NCBI GenBank assembly: GCA_030549495.1
Contig: JAUIRK010000971.1
Span: 920,501 to 984,500 of the forward strand
Length of the DNA: 64,000 nucleotides
Direction of reading: 5' to 3'
Source of the DNA: Nectonema munidae
Lineage: Eukaryota > Nematomorpha > Nectonematoida > Nectonematidae
Shown: positions 1 to 11,800 of the stretch, piece by piece
How the letters are laid out: every line of letters begins with the position of its first letter
How positions within the stretch are numbered: position 1 is the stretch's first letter
Position numbers and translations under genes: made by a program
The notes under the pieces: generated by a model
Seen by the model: the letters and a program-made list of their open reading frames with translations, nothing else
The model's database searches: none
Told to the model about the DNA's origin: nothing

Positions 1-297
1 ATTTTAAAATTTAAAAAAAAGTTGTCATTTTGACCCTTTTGTCTTTATAGGTATACTTTTTTTCTCGTCTTTCTAGTGTTAAAAGTAATTTTACCACGAT
101 GAAATAGTTCATTTAATTTAATAAAATCGCATTTTATTAACAAGGATGTTTCAGCAAATATTTAAATTAGTAGTTCCTCTTACAATTTTTTTCTGAGTGT
201 CGAAATCTACCAAATGATTACTTCACTTCAGTTGGATCAGTTTTTCCAAAACTTTTCCTACTTAGCGCTCCCTTTTAGGAGACATTTAGACAGGATT

Positions 298-438
298 GAA
301 GGTAAAGGTAAAGTGGGGTGTTTTCATCGAGAAGGCACTATTGCGCCGCTTATATCGATCTATGAGAAAGTAGGCTTGGTGCGGGATCGAACTGAAGATC
401 TTGAGTTATCGAAACTCAGTACCTAACCAACCTTACTC
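298..438 (-). repeat. SINE-A, copy 1 (tRNA-derived)
   Basis: About 140 bp that recur near 18.2, 32.5 and 57.0 kb. On the minus strand the sequence begins like a tRNA: an A-box-like stretch, then a B box close to GGTTCGATCC (on the + strand GGATCGAACT near 383). Beyond it lies a body whose + strand reads GTTTTCATCGAGAAGGCAC and GCGCCGCTT, shared by all copies. A 70-codon open frame across it is accidental. Confidence 0.8.
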
Positions 439-2365
439 TTGAATGGCATCATTTCAAAGAAAAGCTCCTTACCAAAAATATACCCTTTTTGAGAATAATA
501 AAAATGGATGAATTTGATGTGACCCTGTTAGGTGTTCTATGTAAGTTCTATGTTTCAAATGTAAAGGTTCAGATTGATATTTGTTCAATTAATTCTGATA
601 TCACAACTCTTCATTATCTTCTTTCATTATTTAAAAATTTATTTAGAGCATTGCTACCATATTATATAAATACTAATGGTATTTACTAATAATATTATTT
701 ACAGCATTTTATAGTATACAATCTTTGTGAAAGGTTAAGGGTATTTTAATCACATCTAAATACTCAGAAGAGAATGTAAACATTTTTTTAGAATGAAAAT
801 TTTTAAGCTAATTACCTAAACTATTTTCCAAAATATAATTATCATAAAAATTATACAAAATATTACATTGTTTCAAACAAGAGAAAATTAGCTACAAGTA
901 AATCAAGAAATTTTCGTGGAAGTTAAATTTCCGCGATATGCGAGTTAAAAAAAGTTCGTATATTATTATTTTCGCGATCAATGAAATATTTTAAAAATAA
1001 TCTCCATATGTTATACTTATTTTTCTCTGCAAGAGTTTCTTCAGGATTTATTATTATAAAATATTTCAATACTTTTTAAACTTACTCAATAATAAAAACT
1101 TATGATATTTATTTGTATATTTCAAATGAGGAAGAGGACGTTTCTATTTAGTTCATTTTTCTTTGGAATAAAAATAATGATGCATGGCAAATTTTTATAA
1201 TTTTTCAAGATTATTATGACTTTCAAATGTTTTGATTCTGATTAAGGGGATTTAAGGTATTCTTACTTTTCTTTATTTTATGTGAAATTTATTCCAACTA
1301 ATCAGAAGCAAATTAACTTGTGTTCTGTATCAATTAATTAAATAGTTTATGGAGTTAAGGATTTCTGGGTTAGTTAGTATTATTCTTATATTTTTATTGC
1401 TTTTATGCTAACTGTATGTAATAAATTTTACTTTAATATATCAATAATTAAACACCTTTTTAATAAATGTAGTAGAGAGTCCAAAATAATAGGAACGATT
1501 ATTATTTAACTGTTTACCGTAAAATTGTCGTCTAAACGAATTATTAATTTGATGCTCAACCACGAAAAAAAATCACATTATGTCATATTGATCTTTTTTA
1601 ATTGAATTTTTAACTGCGCACTTGCACTTCATAAATTTTAGTAAACTTGTAGCAAACTTACTAAACGAGTTGATTTCAATATTGGCGTTTTCACACAAAA
1701 TTTCATTAATGCTTCCAGCAACAAATTCTGTGTTTAATTGATCAATGAAATTTCATTACGAATTTATTACTCCTTATAAACATTTACATTTCTTATTGAA
1801 AAAGGATAGGTTTTAGCAAAGCTTTTGCGGCTTATGTGTCTATTTGTAAGTATCACTATTAATGACTTTCTTCTCAATAACATGCTATTGCAACAAGCCA
1901 ATTGATTTTTCATCTTTATTTCTCCATCCATTCACTTTTTATTCATTTCAAGCAAGTTTTTTCTTTTATCTTATTCTTGTAAGTTTATTGTTAAGCTTGG
2001 AAGTTTTAATGCTAATCTATATGCAGAGATAAATACCACAATACATATATTATGGCTATATAAATTAACTTTCAAAATCTTTTCTACTAAGACGCTTCAT
2101 ATCCTAAATCCGAAAAGCATTGAATAGTAATAAAAAATGTTTTGAATAATTATATCCTATAAAATATAGAATAAAATTTTATTTCTTTGATTTCTCATCT
2201 ACCTACATTGAATAAGTAAAAATTGGCAATGTCGTTCGTTTCAAGCATTTCAATCAAATCGTTTAAAAAGTTGATTATTGGGATTTATTTCACTATACCC
2301 AATGAATGTCCCTTTTGGCTTCTCTTATCTCAATGTCATCTCTATTTTCTATTTACATAATTTCT
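439..2365. other. AT-rich upstream region, nothing recognised
   Basis: No convincing coding exon, RNA gene or repeat edge was seen. The short frame at 489-689 has no similarity I can name and normal intergenic AT-rich composition. Confidence 0.5.
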
Positions 2366-2582
2366 TTAAATACTTACCCCATACGCAAAATAATAATCAG
2401 ACGATATCTAATGTAAAGCAGAAGATTTGTATTAAAAAGCATTAATAAATGCAGACGATTTTATTTTGGTAAAGTCGCTAATGTCGACTCTGCGCTTGTC
2501 TGCATTTATTAATGCGTTTTAATACAAATCTTCTGCTTTACATTAGATATCGTATGATTATTCTGGTCGTTAACGGATTAAC
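2366..2582. mobile_element. piggyBac-like MITE with long palindromic arms
   Basis: Arms of about 64 bp at 2392-2455 and 2498-2562 are near-perfect inverted copies (GACGATATCTAATGTAAAGC on one side, its complement on the other). The right end reads as TTAA followed inward by CCGTTAACGACCAG, like its neighbour at 2747-2887. The left TTAA at 2366 is less certain because the left terminus has diverged. TTAA target and C-rich termini suggest mobilisation by a piggyBac-type transposase; no coding capacity. Confidence 0.6.
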
Positions 2583-2746
2583 CTGTTAAGCGATAAAAAA
2601 ATAATTATTTATACAAAGAACTTTTAAAACTTCTTCATAAGTATTCATAAGTAAATTACGGGGACCAATTCACACTCAATACTGCTTCCCCTACTTTACA
2701 AGAGTAAAATATATGTATTCTTATATTCTGTCCAGTATGCTTTTCA

Positions 2747-2887
2747 TTAACCGGTTATCGACTATACCATCTACATATGTCGACTTTAAAGAAATAAAAT
2801 TGTCTGCGTTTATCCATTTTCTTTAATACAAATCTTCTGCTTTACATTATAGATATCGTCTGATTATTCTGGTCGTTAACGGGTTAA
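2747..2887. mobile_element. piggyBac-like MITE
   Basis: TTAA at each end (2747-2750 and 2884-2887), followed inward by CCGGTTATCGAC on the left and CCCGTTAACGACC on the right strand, that is short imperfect inverted repeats. The interior shares AATACAAATCTTCTGC and a GATATCGTCTGATTATTCTGG block with the palindromic element upstream. Confidence 0.65.
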
Positions 2888-2940
2888 CCAAGTAATACAA
2901 TATATAAATAAAAGCATCGAAGGATTATATACAATATACA

Positions 2941-3077
2941 TTAAACCATTAAGTACCAAAGAAATCAGACGATATCTAAAAAACGCAGACGATTTATATT
3001 GAAAGTCCTTTAAAAAAGCAGACGAAGATGAATTTTCTTATGTTCCCAAATGCGAACATTGGGACTTAATGGTATTT
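2941..3077 (-). mobile_element. piggyBac-like MITE, same family as 46536-46664
   Basis: Begins TTAA then ACCATTAAGTACC; ends with the complement of ACCATTAAGTCCC. The right TTAA is not preserved. The interior (CAGACGATATC, CGCAGACGATTTATATT, GCAGACGAAGATGAA) is the reverse complement of the element at 46.5 kb. Confidence 0.6.
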
Positions 3078-4511
3078 GATAGAGAATATGTAGTTTATAT
3101 ATTTTAATGCAAGCAAAAGCACTTACAGACAAACTGCTTTATTGGAGACAAATTTTTTATAAAGAGGCATTTTTGGTTTTTATTTGCAAAATCTTTCAAA
3201 ATATTATCATATTGTCAAAAGTTTTAAAAATTTAATTTTTTATATTTAGCTCATAGAATAGAAAATAATCTTCAGATAGTAACTCGGTCGCTGCTTGCGC
3301 GAGACCCCTTTAGGTGCGGGCCCAGTTTAATAAAAGGTGTCAAATAAGATTACAACTCCCCAAAGAAACATAAAATTATGCAAATTAACAAAAGTGGTAT
3401 CACTTATATATACCCATCTATCTCTCTATCAATCTATAGAACATCATTTTTCAAAGTTTAATGAAAACTGTATTTTTCATCCGAGTTACTTGAAATTTTA
3501 TGTGTAGGCTAAAAACATCCTTCTAAATAAACATGCCAAATTTCAACTTGTTTGAGGACTGGTAAGGTCATTTTTTTCATGTAAAACTTTCAATATTTAC
3601 ATAAATAAGAGTCTGACAAGATTTTTCAGCGTATTTTTTGTCATCCCATTGGCTTGCCAGCTAACTAATATACTGTTAGGGTATTATGCAACATTTACAT
3701 AAGCAAAGGGAAACAAGTTGACATTCTCATTTCATCAAAAACGGTAGCATATTGAGTGATATTATGTGGATTAATTTTACTCAGTTTTGAACGATAATAT
3801 GGGAGAACAGAGTACACTGTACATTCTTTCATTTCTAAAAGGAAAATATTGCTTAAAATTTTTTTATGCCTTAAATTGATTCAAGCATATGTGAGAGGGA
3901 ATTTGGGGCATTGCTTCCGCAGCCATAAAAGATCACCTAGATCTAGAAGATTATCTTGATGTATACTTATCCATATATATTCCCTAACTTCTTATCAGAA
4001 CGTGTAACACGATTTTTGTTTCTGGCAAGTAAGTCTTATTTCATAACGTCTTTTATTACAAATTAATAGAAATTGCGCATTATTCCTTTTTAACTATAAC
4101 TCTTGTCGCTTTTTAAGCTTTAGCTAAAAAATGGGCTTTTGTCGCTTTGAAGACAAAAACAAAAAAATAAATTAAATGTTTCATTTTAAAGCTGATGCAA
4201 ATTTATCTGATTAAAAAAGTGCTGTTTTCCTAGTTTCACAGTGATGCAGCAATTCACTTTCGAGAATAAGTCTATCAGTTCAGCCTTGTATCATGTTATC
4301 ACTGTAAGATCGCTGATATCTGCTTTCTCCAAGCATCATTTGTACACTTTTAAAGAATATCAAAGATATAAGACCCTTAAGTAAAATCTACATCCCATAT
4401 TGCGACATCTCCTCAACAAAGTATCAATTATATTTCCACATAATTCTAAGTCTTGCTAAGAATTCACCTCTTTTTTGGGTAATTTCATTCACTTGAATTA
4501 GTACACATTTT
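3078..4511. other. No recognised feature
   Basis: AT-rich. A short run near 3281-3330 is unusually GC-rich (CGGTCGCTGCTTGCGCGAG) but has no features I can name. No long frame. Confidence 0.45.
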
Positions 4512-5484
4512 TTAAAACTTTGAAGAGACCAGAATTTTGAATACTAATCGCCAGCTTTCTTTTTCAACAAAATTTAATATATATACCATTTTTAGTTTAA
4601 AATTGTCTTTTTCAAATTCAAAATAGTCTTTTTCAAATTTAAAATTGTCTTTTTTAAATTCAAAGTTGTATTTTTTAAATTCAAAATTTTCTTTTTTAAG
4701 TTTAAAATGGTCTTTCTTAAGTTCAAAATTTATCTTTTTTTTTAGAATAAAATTTTTTTTTCCATTTTTTTTAATTTTTGTATCAAAATTTACAAATGTT
4801 AACTTTGAAAGAAAAATTTAGGCGAGAAATTTTTTTAAAAACATTTTAAAACATGCTTTGCATCCTTTTACCTACCTTTTTCATGCTTTAACCTGTTTGA
4901 AAAACAAACAAAAAAATTTTATAAGCCATTGAACAATATGCACATTTTTTCTATTTTCAAAATATTTTAACGTGTCAAATAAATAAAATTCTTTTTTTCA
5001 TTTTTTTTGCACATTATACTTAATATATAAACAAATTACAGTAAAAATTTGGAAAAAAAAATTTGACTAGAGAAAAAATTGAGAAATAGTTTTTTCCCAA
5101 AAAATAATCTGCAGAATTAAAATTAGCGTATCCAAATTTACCAGAAAATATTTTAACATTTTTGAAAAAAAAATAAAACATGAAAAAAATTTTTAACAAA
5201 AAATATTTGTAAAAAATTACAAAAGTATATGAAAAACGAAATGATATAAAATAAAGGCTAAAATGTAAAATAAATGTTTGCATGTAATAGCCTATGGAAG
5301 AATTTCAAAAATTAACTGAATTTGTAAAAATATTCTAAAATAAAAAAAGACAATTTTGAATTAAAAAAAGACAAATTTGAATTTAAAAAGGCAAATTTGA
5401 ATTTTAAACCAAAAATAATATATTTAAAGAAATCGATTTTTATTTCTTTTGACACTAGTTGCACACGCTGATCCTCAAAGTAAA
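4512..5484. mobile_element. piggyBac-like MITE split by a second MITE
   Basis: The outer 70 bp on each side (left GACCAGAATTTTGAATACT; right TTTGACACTAG..CCTCAAAG) match the two halves of the compact 128-bp element at 39004-39131. The left end follows TTAA. The centre is replaced by the 0.8-kb GTCTTTTT element described next, so this reads as a MITE interrupted by another MITE. Confidence 0.6.
4586..5416. mobile_element. GTCTTTTT-array foldback element
   Basis: Starts CCATTTTTAG after TATATA and ends with a degraded mirror image near 5416. Both subterminal regions are short arrays of about 16-20 bp units containing GTCTTTTT on the left and AAAAAGAC on the right, so the element can fold back on itself. 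The same design is cleaner at 42637-42984. The 87-codon minus frame inside it is low complexity (F/Y/K rich) and is not a gene. Confidence 0.55.
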
Positions 5485-5632
5485 ATATTTTTCAAAATTT
5501 CGCACAAATCCCAAATTTTAATGTAGAATTTTATTTATGTTCAAACACTTTTTCTGAAGGAGAATCTAAATTACTAATCTGGTTTTGAATTCTACTATTT
5601 TAAATATTTATATTTGATAGATTTTTAACATC

Positions 5633-5890
5633 ATGGAACAAGGAGTGAAGGTGCAAAGCAGTAGTTTGGACGAAAGAGAAATGACTATTGAAGAAAGGCC
5701 AAGTAGTGAATTGATTTCCGGTAGCACTCAAGAGATAATCCAGCGCTTTTCAGAAAGTAAAACAAAGAGTGAATTAGTACCAGGCGATATGACGCAAAAG
5801 TCTAAGAAGTTGAAAAATAGATACAAAATCTTCTCTCAATTCACTTTAAGGAACAAGGGAAAAAGCAAAACGAATGCTACAGATGAGATG
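5633..5890 (+). CDS. Mctp: MCTP exon 1 (N-terminus)
   Basis: 86 codons from MEQGVKVQSS to NATDEM, ending at donor GTAAGC in phase 0. Polar and charged, rich in Ser, Glu and Lys, with no domain; it would be the cytosolic N-terminal extension. The frame and donor are clear; the link to exon 2 rests on phase and on C2A starting in exon 2. Confidence 0.65.
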
Positions 5891-8800
5891 GTAAGCTTTT
5901 AATTCACTTTGTTATGTATTCTTGTTTATAATTCATTTTGAGAGGTTTTACAGCCTTGAGGTTGATTCAAATTCATGCATATGTTAAATTTGATGTTATC
6001 AAAACCTCTAGGCCGTTGTCCTAGTATAAGATCTATATATCTGCACATGGTATATAGTGGTGACCTACAAACATAGCAGTTGGAGATGGAACATTCAAGT
6101 GGGAGTTGTAGGATTGAAGACAAAAGGCTGCTTTATAGGAATAGAAGCGGAAAAAAGGAACGCTTCGGAGCAATTGAAGGGAGTGGATACCTTGTAAAAG
6201 AAGGATTGCTTTGATTTCGTATATTTATAGGTAGGGACATTTTGGTAGGAACATTTTGTGAATAAGGCGACGCGAAGTTCTGTCATTTTGAAAGCTGAAA
6301 GAGATGAATTGATTAAATATAGAAGGTAGCATCGAGTATATATATTTGTATAAAGTGACGTAGACACTGAGATTGTATGTATATGTCGTCAAGTTTCAAT
6401 AGAGAATTTGTGAGAAAGATATTATTAGTGTGAGAAATTGGGTGGCAACTGAAAATAACTCTCAAAATCCTTTTTTAAATAAAAAAGAGTGTCGTTTGTG
6501 TGACCCCCGTTGAAAGCACTATACCTTAGATGAGGTAGGAAAAGACTTTTGTAAAGAGTAATCATTGTTTTAGTGGGCATGAATCTTTTGGCGTGTTTCA
6601 GCATGCCACAAATGTAAGCTAGTTTGTGCGAAATGTGTGACACGTAATTGACTTTCAATACTTTTTGAAATCCAAGTTTTGATAAAAAAAAATCGGCGTA
6701 TGAAGGATTAATAGGGCTATAAGAAAAGGAAACGAAGATCGCTTTTTTTGTGTTTTTTGACAATCCATTGAAAAGAAAGCATTTCTTAATTAGTCTTATA
6801 TTTACTTCTAGAAAAGATTCATTCAATGTACTATTGGAAAATAGTACAGTTATATCATCTGCACATTAGGATTTTTACATACGGCGTAACATTTGGAAGG
6901 TCATTCATCAATATATTAAAGAAAAGTAGAGCTAAAATTGTACCTTGGGGCAAAATATCAATTGGGGCTATTTTATGGGCGTAAAAGTAAATATGACGAG
7001 AAAACATGATGTATGTCAAAATCTTATCAATGTAGCTTCTGTAGCTAAAATTAAATATCCAACTAACTAATTCATTTTTTTGAAAAATTCGTTTTTGGAA
7101 GTTTTCGTTTTAGAACGTTGTTTTCGAAGGTTTTGGTTTTCAGACGTTTCAGTTTCGGACATTTTGGTTTAGGAAGTTTTGAGCAGAAAACCAGTAAGAG
7201 GTAAGTAGGTAGGTATGGAGATTTCTAAGCACTTTCCAGCTGGAGCTGATATGCTTGCAACTCTGCTGGAATTTAGTCTTCAAAGTGTAAGTTTAGTCTT
7301 TGTTGGTCTTTCTGAAATAGAAAAGAAAATTTGGAAGATTTTCATGGCTGTAGACACTAGACTGGTTTGTAGAATGCATGGGTTAGTGATGATAATGGCT
7401 TATTGTTATTGGATATTTGGGGGAGGATTGAGTGTTTGGTTTGCAGAGAGTATTGGTTCGATTGTGGTTATGAGAAGAGAGAGATGTTTGATGAGTAATG
7501 GGTGATGTAGAAGATCATGCAGAGAGGATGGAATATCTTTAAAAATGTAGCGGCTTTTTTCAAGGAGTTGTTGTCGGTGAGAATGAAAGATTGGACAATA
7601 AAGGAGAAACCAGTAAGAATATAAATTTGAAATAGTATATTAAATTAAATTTATAAAGATAAATAAAACTTTTTTAAAGGTTTATTTAATGTTTTCCCAT
7701 TGGTTTTGAAATCTAATGTTGAAAAACGTTGCAATTATAATTGGACCTCAAACATATTATTTTTTTGCATATAATAATATTTTATTGTTTTTAGGGATGG
7801 TTCAAAAATTTAGTTAACTTTATTATATTTATGAATTAAACATGAAAAAAATGCCTTTGAAGTGTAATTGTTTGACAATTTTATTACATTTGTAAAATAA
7901 TGTATGAAGTCTGGAGCTTTATATAATAATGAAAAGTGAGAGACATTTAAAACAGATAGTTTTAGATAATATTGAGTAATGTTAAATTCAAAAAATAAGG
8001 ATGGGTAATAACAATTGAAAAATAATTTTACTTAAAACTTATAAAATCATTCTGAAAAGTCGTGTTTCCTGGTTAGAGTTGGAGATTTTGGGAAAACAAA
8101 ATTCATATAGATGATTTTTTATTGTTTGTAGGTTGTTTGATGCGCCACACATACATAAGCCGCGTATGCTAGTTTACAGGCAACTACATGTCACCCGGCT
8201 ATACTTTAATTCTTTAACTACTTTAAATGATTTAACTACTATTTTAATTAAAACTACTAACCCGGTTATACAATAAAATAATTTAGAAAAATTTATGAGT
8301 CAAAGTAAGAAATTAGAATACGAATGAATATACTCTAACGTTTACTTGGAATTTCAAATGGGAGTCAGATGTTTAACACTTTGACTCCTTCTTCCTTCTG
8401 AAAGCTAATAAAATTAAAGTTTAAATCTTTTCAATTGTTGTGATCTCAATATATAGTTCAACCAAAATTTACTTCTGAAGATATATTCCGGTAGATGCAG
8501 CTAAAAAATTAATTTGCGAGGTCCGCGAGTACCTGCATAAATATTTTGACGGTGTGAACAGGTGCCGGTACCAAAATTTTGCTCTTGGGGGACTTTAATT
8601 CCGGCCTTCTTCCTACATCAGGAAACAAAAGATTCAATTTTCAAAACTTTTTATAAATAGACAGCACTCATTATTCCTCATCTCGTAAATCTCTTTCCTA
8701 TACGAAGTCCTCCACATTACCCAATAAGAAAATGAGGTCTTTCATGCCCTGGTAATAAGACAAAATACCCAGAGACAAATATAAGTTAATAATCCTATTT

Positions 8801-11800
8801 ATTTAGATGCAAAGTAAGAGTACTACTTTGAAAGTCTTGAAAGGCATTTGACACAAGTGCCTCTTTGACATAAAAGTAACTATAGCACTCATCCTTCCAT
8901 ATTTGAGATTTGTTCATGAACCAATAAGAAATCGTGTTCCATAATAATATAATAAACCTATGAGGTTTTCACTAATTAGATCCTTCCCTTCTTTTCAGTA
9001 TCTACCTTTGGATCTAGAGTTGATGCCCAAAAACACGCTTTAGGTATATTTATACAAATTAGGATATAGCATGCTTGTAATGCTTAGTTAATAACAGTAT
9101 ATGGATTAGATGCTATTTCATATATATTTTTACATCTTTTCTATTGCCTAAAATATAATCTTTATGACCAAATTCATTCCATGAATAAGTTCATTGATAA
9201 AACCCTTATTTTCTCTTTTCGTTATCTTTTATTTATAAGTGCATGCACGATGAAAATTCGCATGACTATTATTCTATAGTATATAATTTCTAATTTGGTT
9301 TTAATTGAAAGAACGAAGACTGCTCATCAAACTTATGACTAGAGCATGAGAAAGTCAATAAAGTCACATTTTTGCAATGTACTTAAATACGGTTATAAGA
9401 TTAACATTAATAATTAATAGTTTTTAAAAAATTCAGCCTCAATAAAATCAATTCAATGAAGTTAAATTTTCAGTTGTATCATAAATCAATTGGAATATCG
9501 TACTTATTATTGAGATTTCTTCAATTGAAGTGACATTTTATCTTTGTATTTCTACTTTTCCTATCGTTTAGTTTTTTTTCCAAAAATAAAATTTCGCTTT
9601 CTTTTCCAAGTATGGTCAGTAGGGTGTTTCCCTTGCCCCATAAAAATGAAAAAGTTATATAATAACGTCTTACTTTTTTTATGAGTGGAAAATCATGAAA
9701 AAGTGTTAGATTTGAAGTTTGGTTGACATTGAATTTTTTTTAGGTATCCCAAAGTTTAAAAAAAGTTGCATTGTTTTCAAAAAATGCATTTTTTTCTTTT
9801 TATTAAATTGAGAAGCTATATTTAACATATTTATTATTGAAAATGAAATATTTTACACAAAATAATAAACTTATTTTTTTCTTTGATTTTTTAATTTTTT
9901 TCTATCATTTTCCACAACTTGTAGTATGTCCTGATATCTTTTTTCATCACGTGTTAGAGAAATGAAGTCAGAAGCTAGTTTTACTCCTCTTTCTGCGTTG
10001 TCGTTGATCACACAAATTTTAGAAATTTTTTCTTTTGCATTTAAATATGAAACACCACTTTCCCACATTTCAACTTCTATGGAAATAAAACTTTCATCAA
10101 GATTAAGATGCTTAAAGAAGGGCCAAGAAGACTTTCCGATCAGTTGGTGGATTTCAACCTTTTTTTTGAAAATTTGTGTTTTAGGAAAAATTGGTTTTCC
10201 ATATCCAGCACCATGCCTTTGGCTGAAATTATAATCCTTTTCAAAAGAATTTAACGCAACAACAATTTGTTTTTTCTCATAAATATTTACCTTATCACTG
10301 AAAAGAGATATTAGAGCCATTTCTTCGCATAGGTACCAAAGATGATTCATGAAAACTTTTTTAGCAGAGATAAACATTGCGTTCTTCTCGTCTTCAAGAA
10401 AAGAATTAAGTAAAACCAAGTCATTATGAACGGTGTCCTGAGAGATGTCAGCTGTAAACCACCATGGTAAATAATAAAATATGCAAAATTCAACAAAATC
10501 AATCATTTTTTCCGTCTGGTGGGATGGAAAATCTTCTTTTAATTCTACCAAAACTTTATTCTTCAACATAACAATTTTTAAACAGTAGAGAATAATTACC
10601 ATCTATCTTGCTTTACTTATAGAACCTGGTACTCTAAATTTTACAAATTGACTTTCACCTTCTAGATACATCAGAGACAAGAGAAGAAGTTCCTTGTAGT
10701 CATTTCTAACTAAACTCTTTTTTAGCATATTTTTAAAAAGAATAATATGTTCGCATTTATACTTTTTTCCTTCGTAATAAGTGTAATTAGATCGCTCTTC
10801 TGAGTAAAAAACTTGAAAGTTTCTTCTAAATTTATTAAAAAGATTTACTTCTGGTCCAGATGATTTGTAAATTTTTGTAGTTTCCCAAATTTTCTTTAAC
10901 ATAATTTCTACAATGTGATGTCTGCAGGGACACCAAAAAAGAGGTCTTCCTAATTTACTTTGAATACATACACAAGTGGCTGATAAACGTCCGGTATTAA
11001 GACTTGTGGTATCAAACACCATAGTTTTAACAGATTCCTTACAATCCCACCTTTCAAGCAAATCTACAGAAGCTTTTGAAAGAACATCCCCACCTTTATT
11101 TTTTTCATATGGACTTATCAAAGGCACGCCAAGCAATTTAATTATGTCATTGTTCGAAACGACAACATGCATTCTCTCTTCATAATGAAACTTACTTCTT
11201 AATGTTGGGAGTAACTTTCCATCCCAATGCAAATTTAAAAAAGTTTCTGATGCCCACGAACTTTTTATTATTTTAGCAGTTTTTTCTATAGCCTGAACTT
11301 TATACTTTTAGGCTTGAGAAGGATGTAAATTTATTTTGCTTGTATCACCTTCACACGCTTCAATAAATGACTGAAGAATTGTAGCAGAAGCTGTTGATGA
11401 GACATTGTTTCTAATGAAGGTAGAAACTAAATTTTCTTTTTTTAAGATATCATGAGGTACAAAAATATTTGTTCCACTTTTTTTTACACCTTTTATGCGA
11501 TCTTTTGGTTAAAACTTCAGTGTTCTCTTCCAACATTATGTTATCTTCGCTTTCTTGACATTCTTTTTCAAGGTTAAACTCTTCTTTAATATCTGAAATT
11601 TTTTGTTTTTTTCTTTTTTCCTTTAGTAAAGCACTTTTTGTATCTACCCCACTGTAAGAAGCATTATCTCTGTCATGTATCATTTTTTCTAAAAAATGGA
11701 TATCTTCATCTATCAGTCATGAAAGATATTTTTGCTTGGCAAAATGCTTTATACGTTATAACTTCTGCAATTAAAATTTTGATAATAAAAAATTTATGTA

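Noticed and set aside
214-426. 70-codon open frame
   Set aside because: It crosses SINE-A copy 1 and its flanks; the same sequence is broken in the other copies.
298-438. Possible true tRNA gene in the SINE heads (also 18.2, 32.5, 45.0, 47.4, 57.1 and 59.4 kb)
   Set aside because: A and B boxes are present, but no full cloverleaf with matching acceptor stem was found and the sequence continues into repeat bodies.
5020-5283. 87-codon minus frame
   Set aside because: F, Y and K low-complexity sequence within a foldback MITE.
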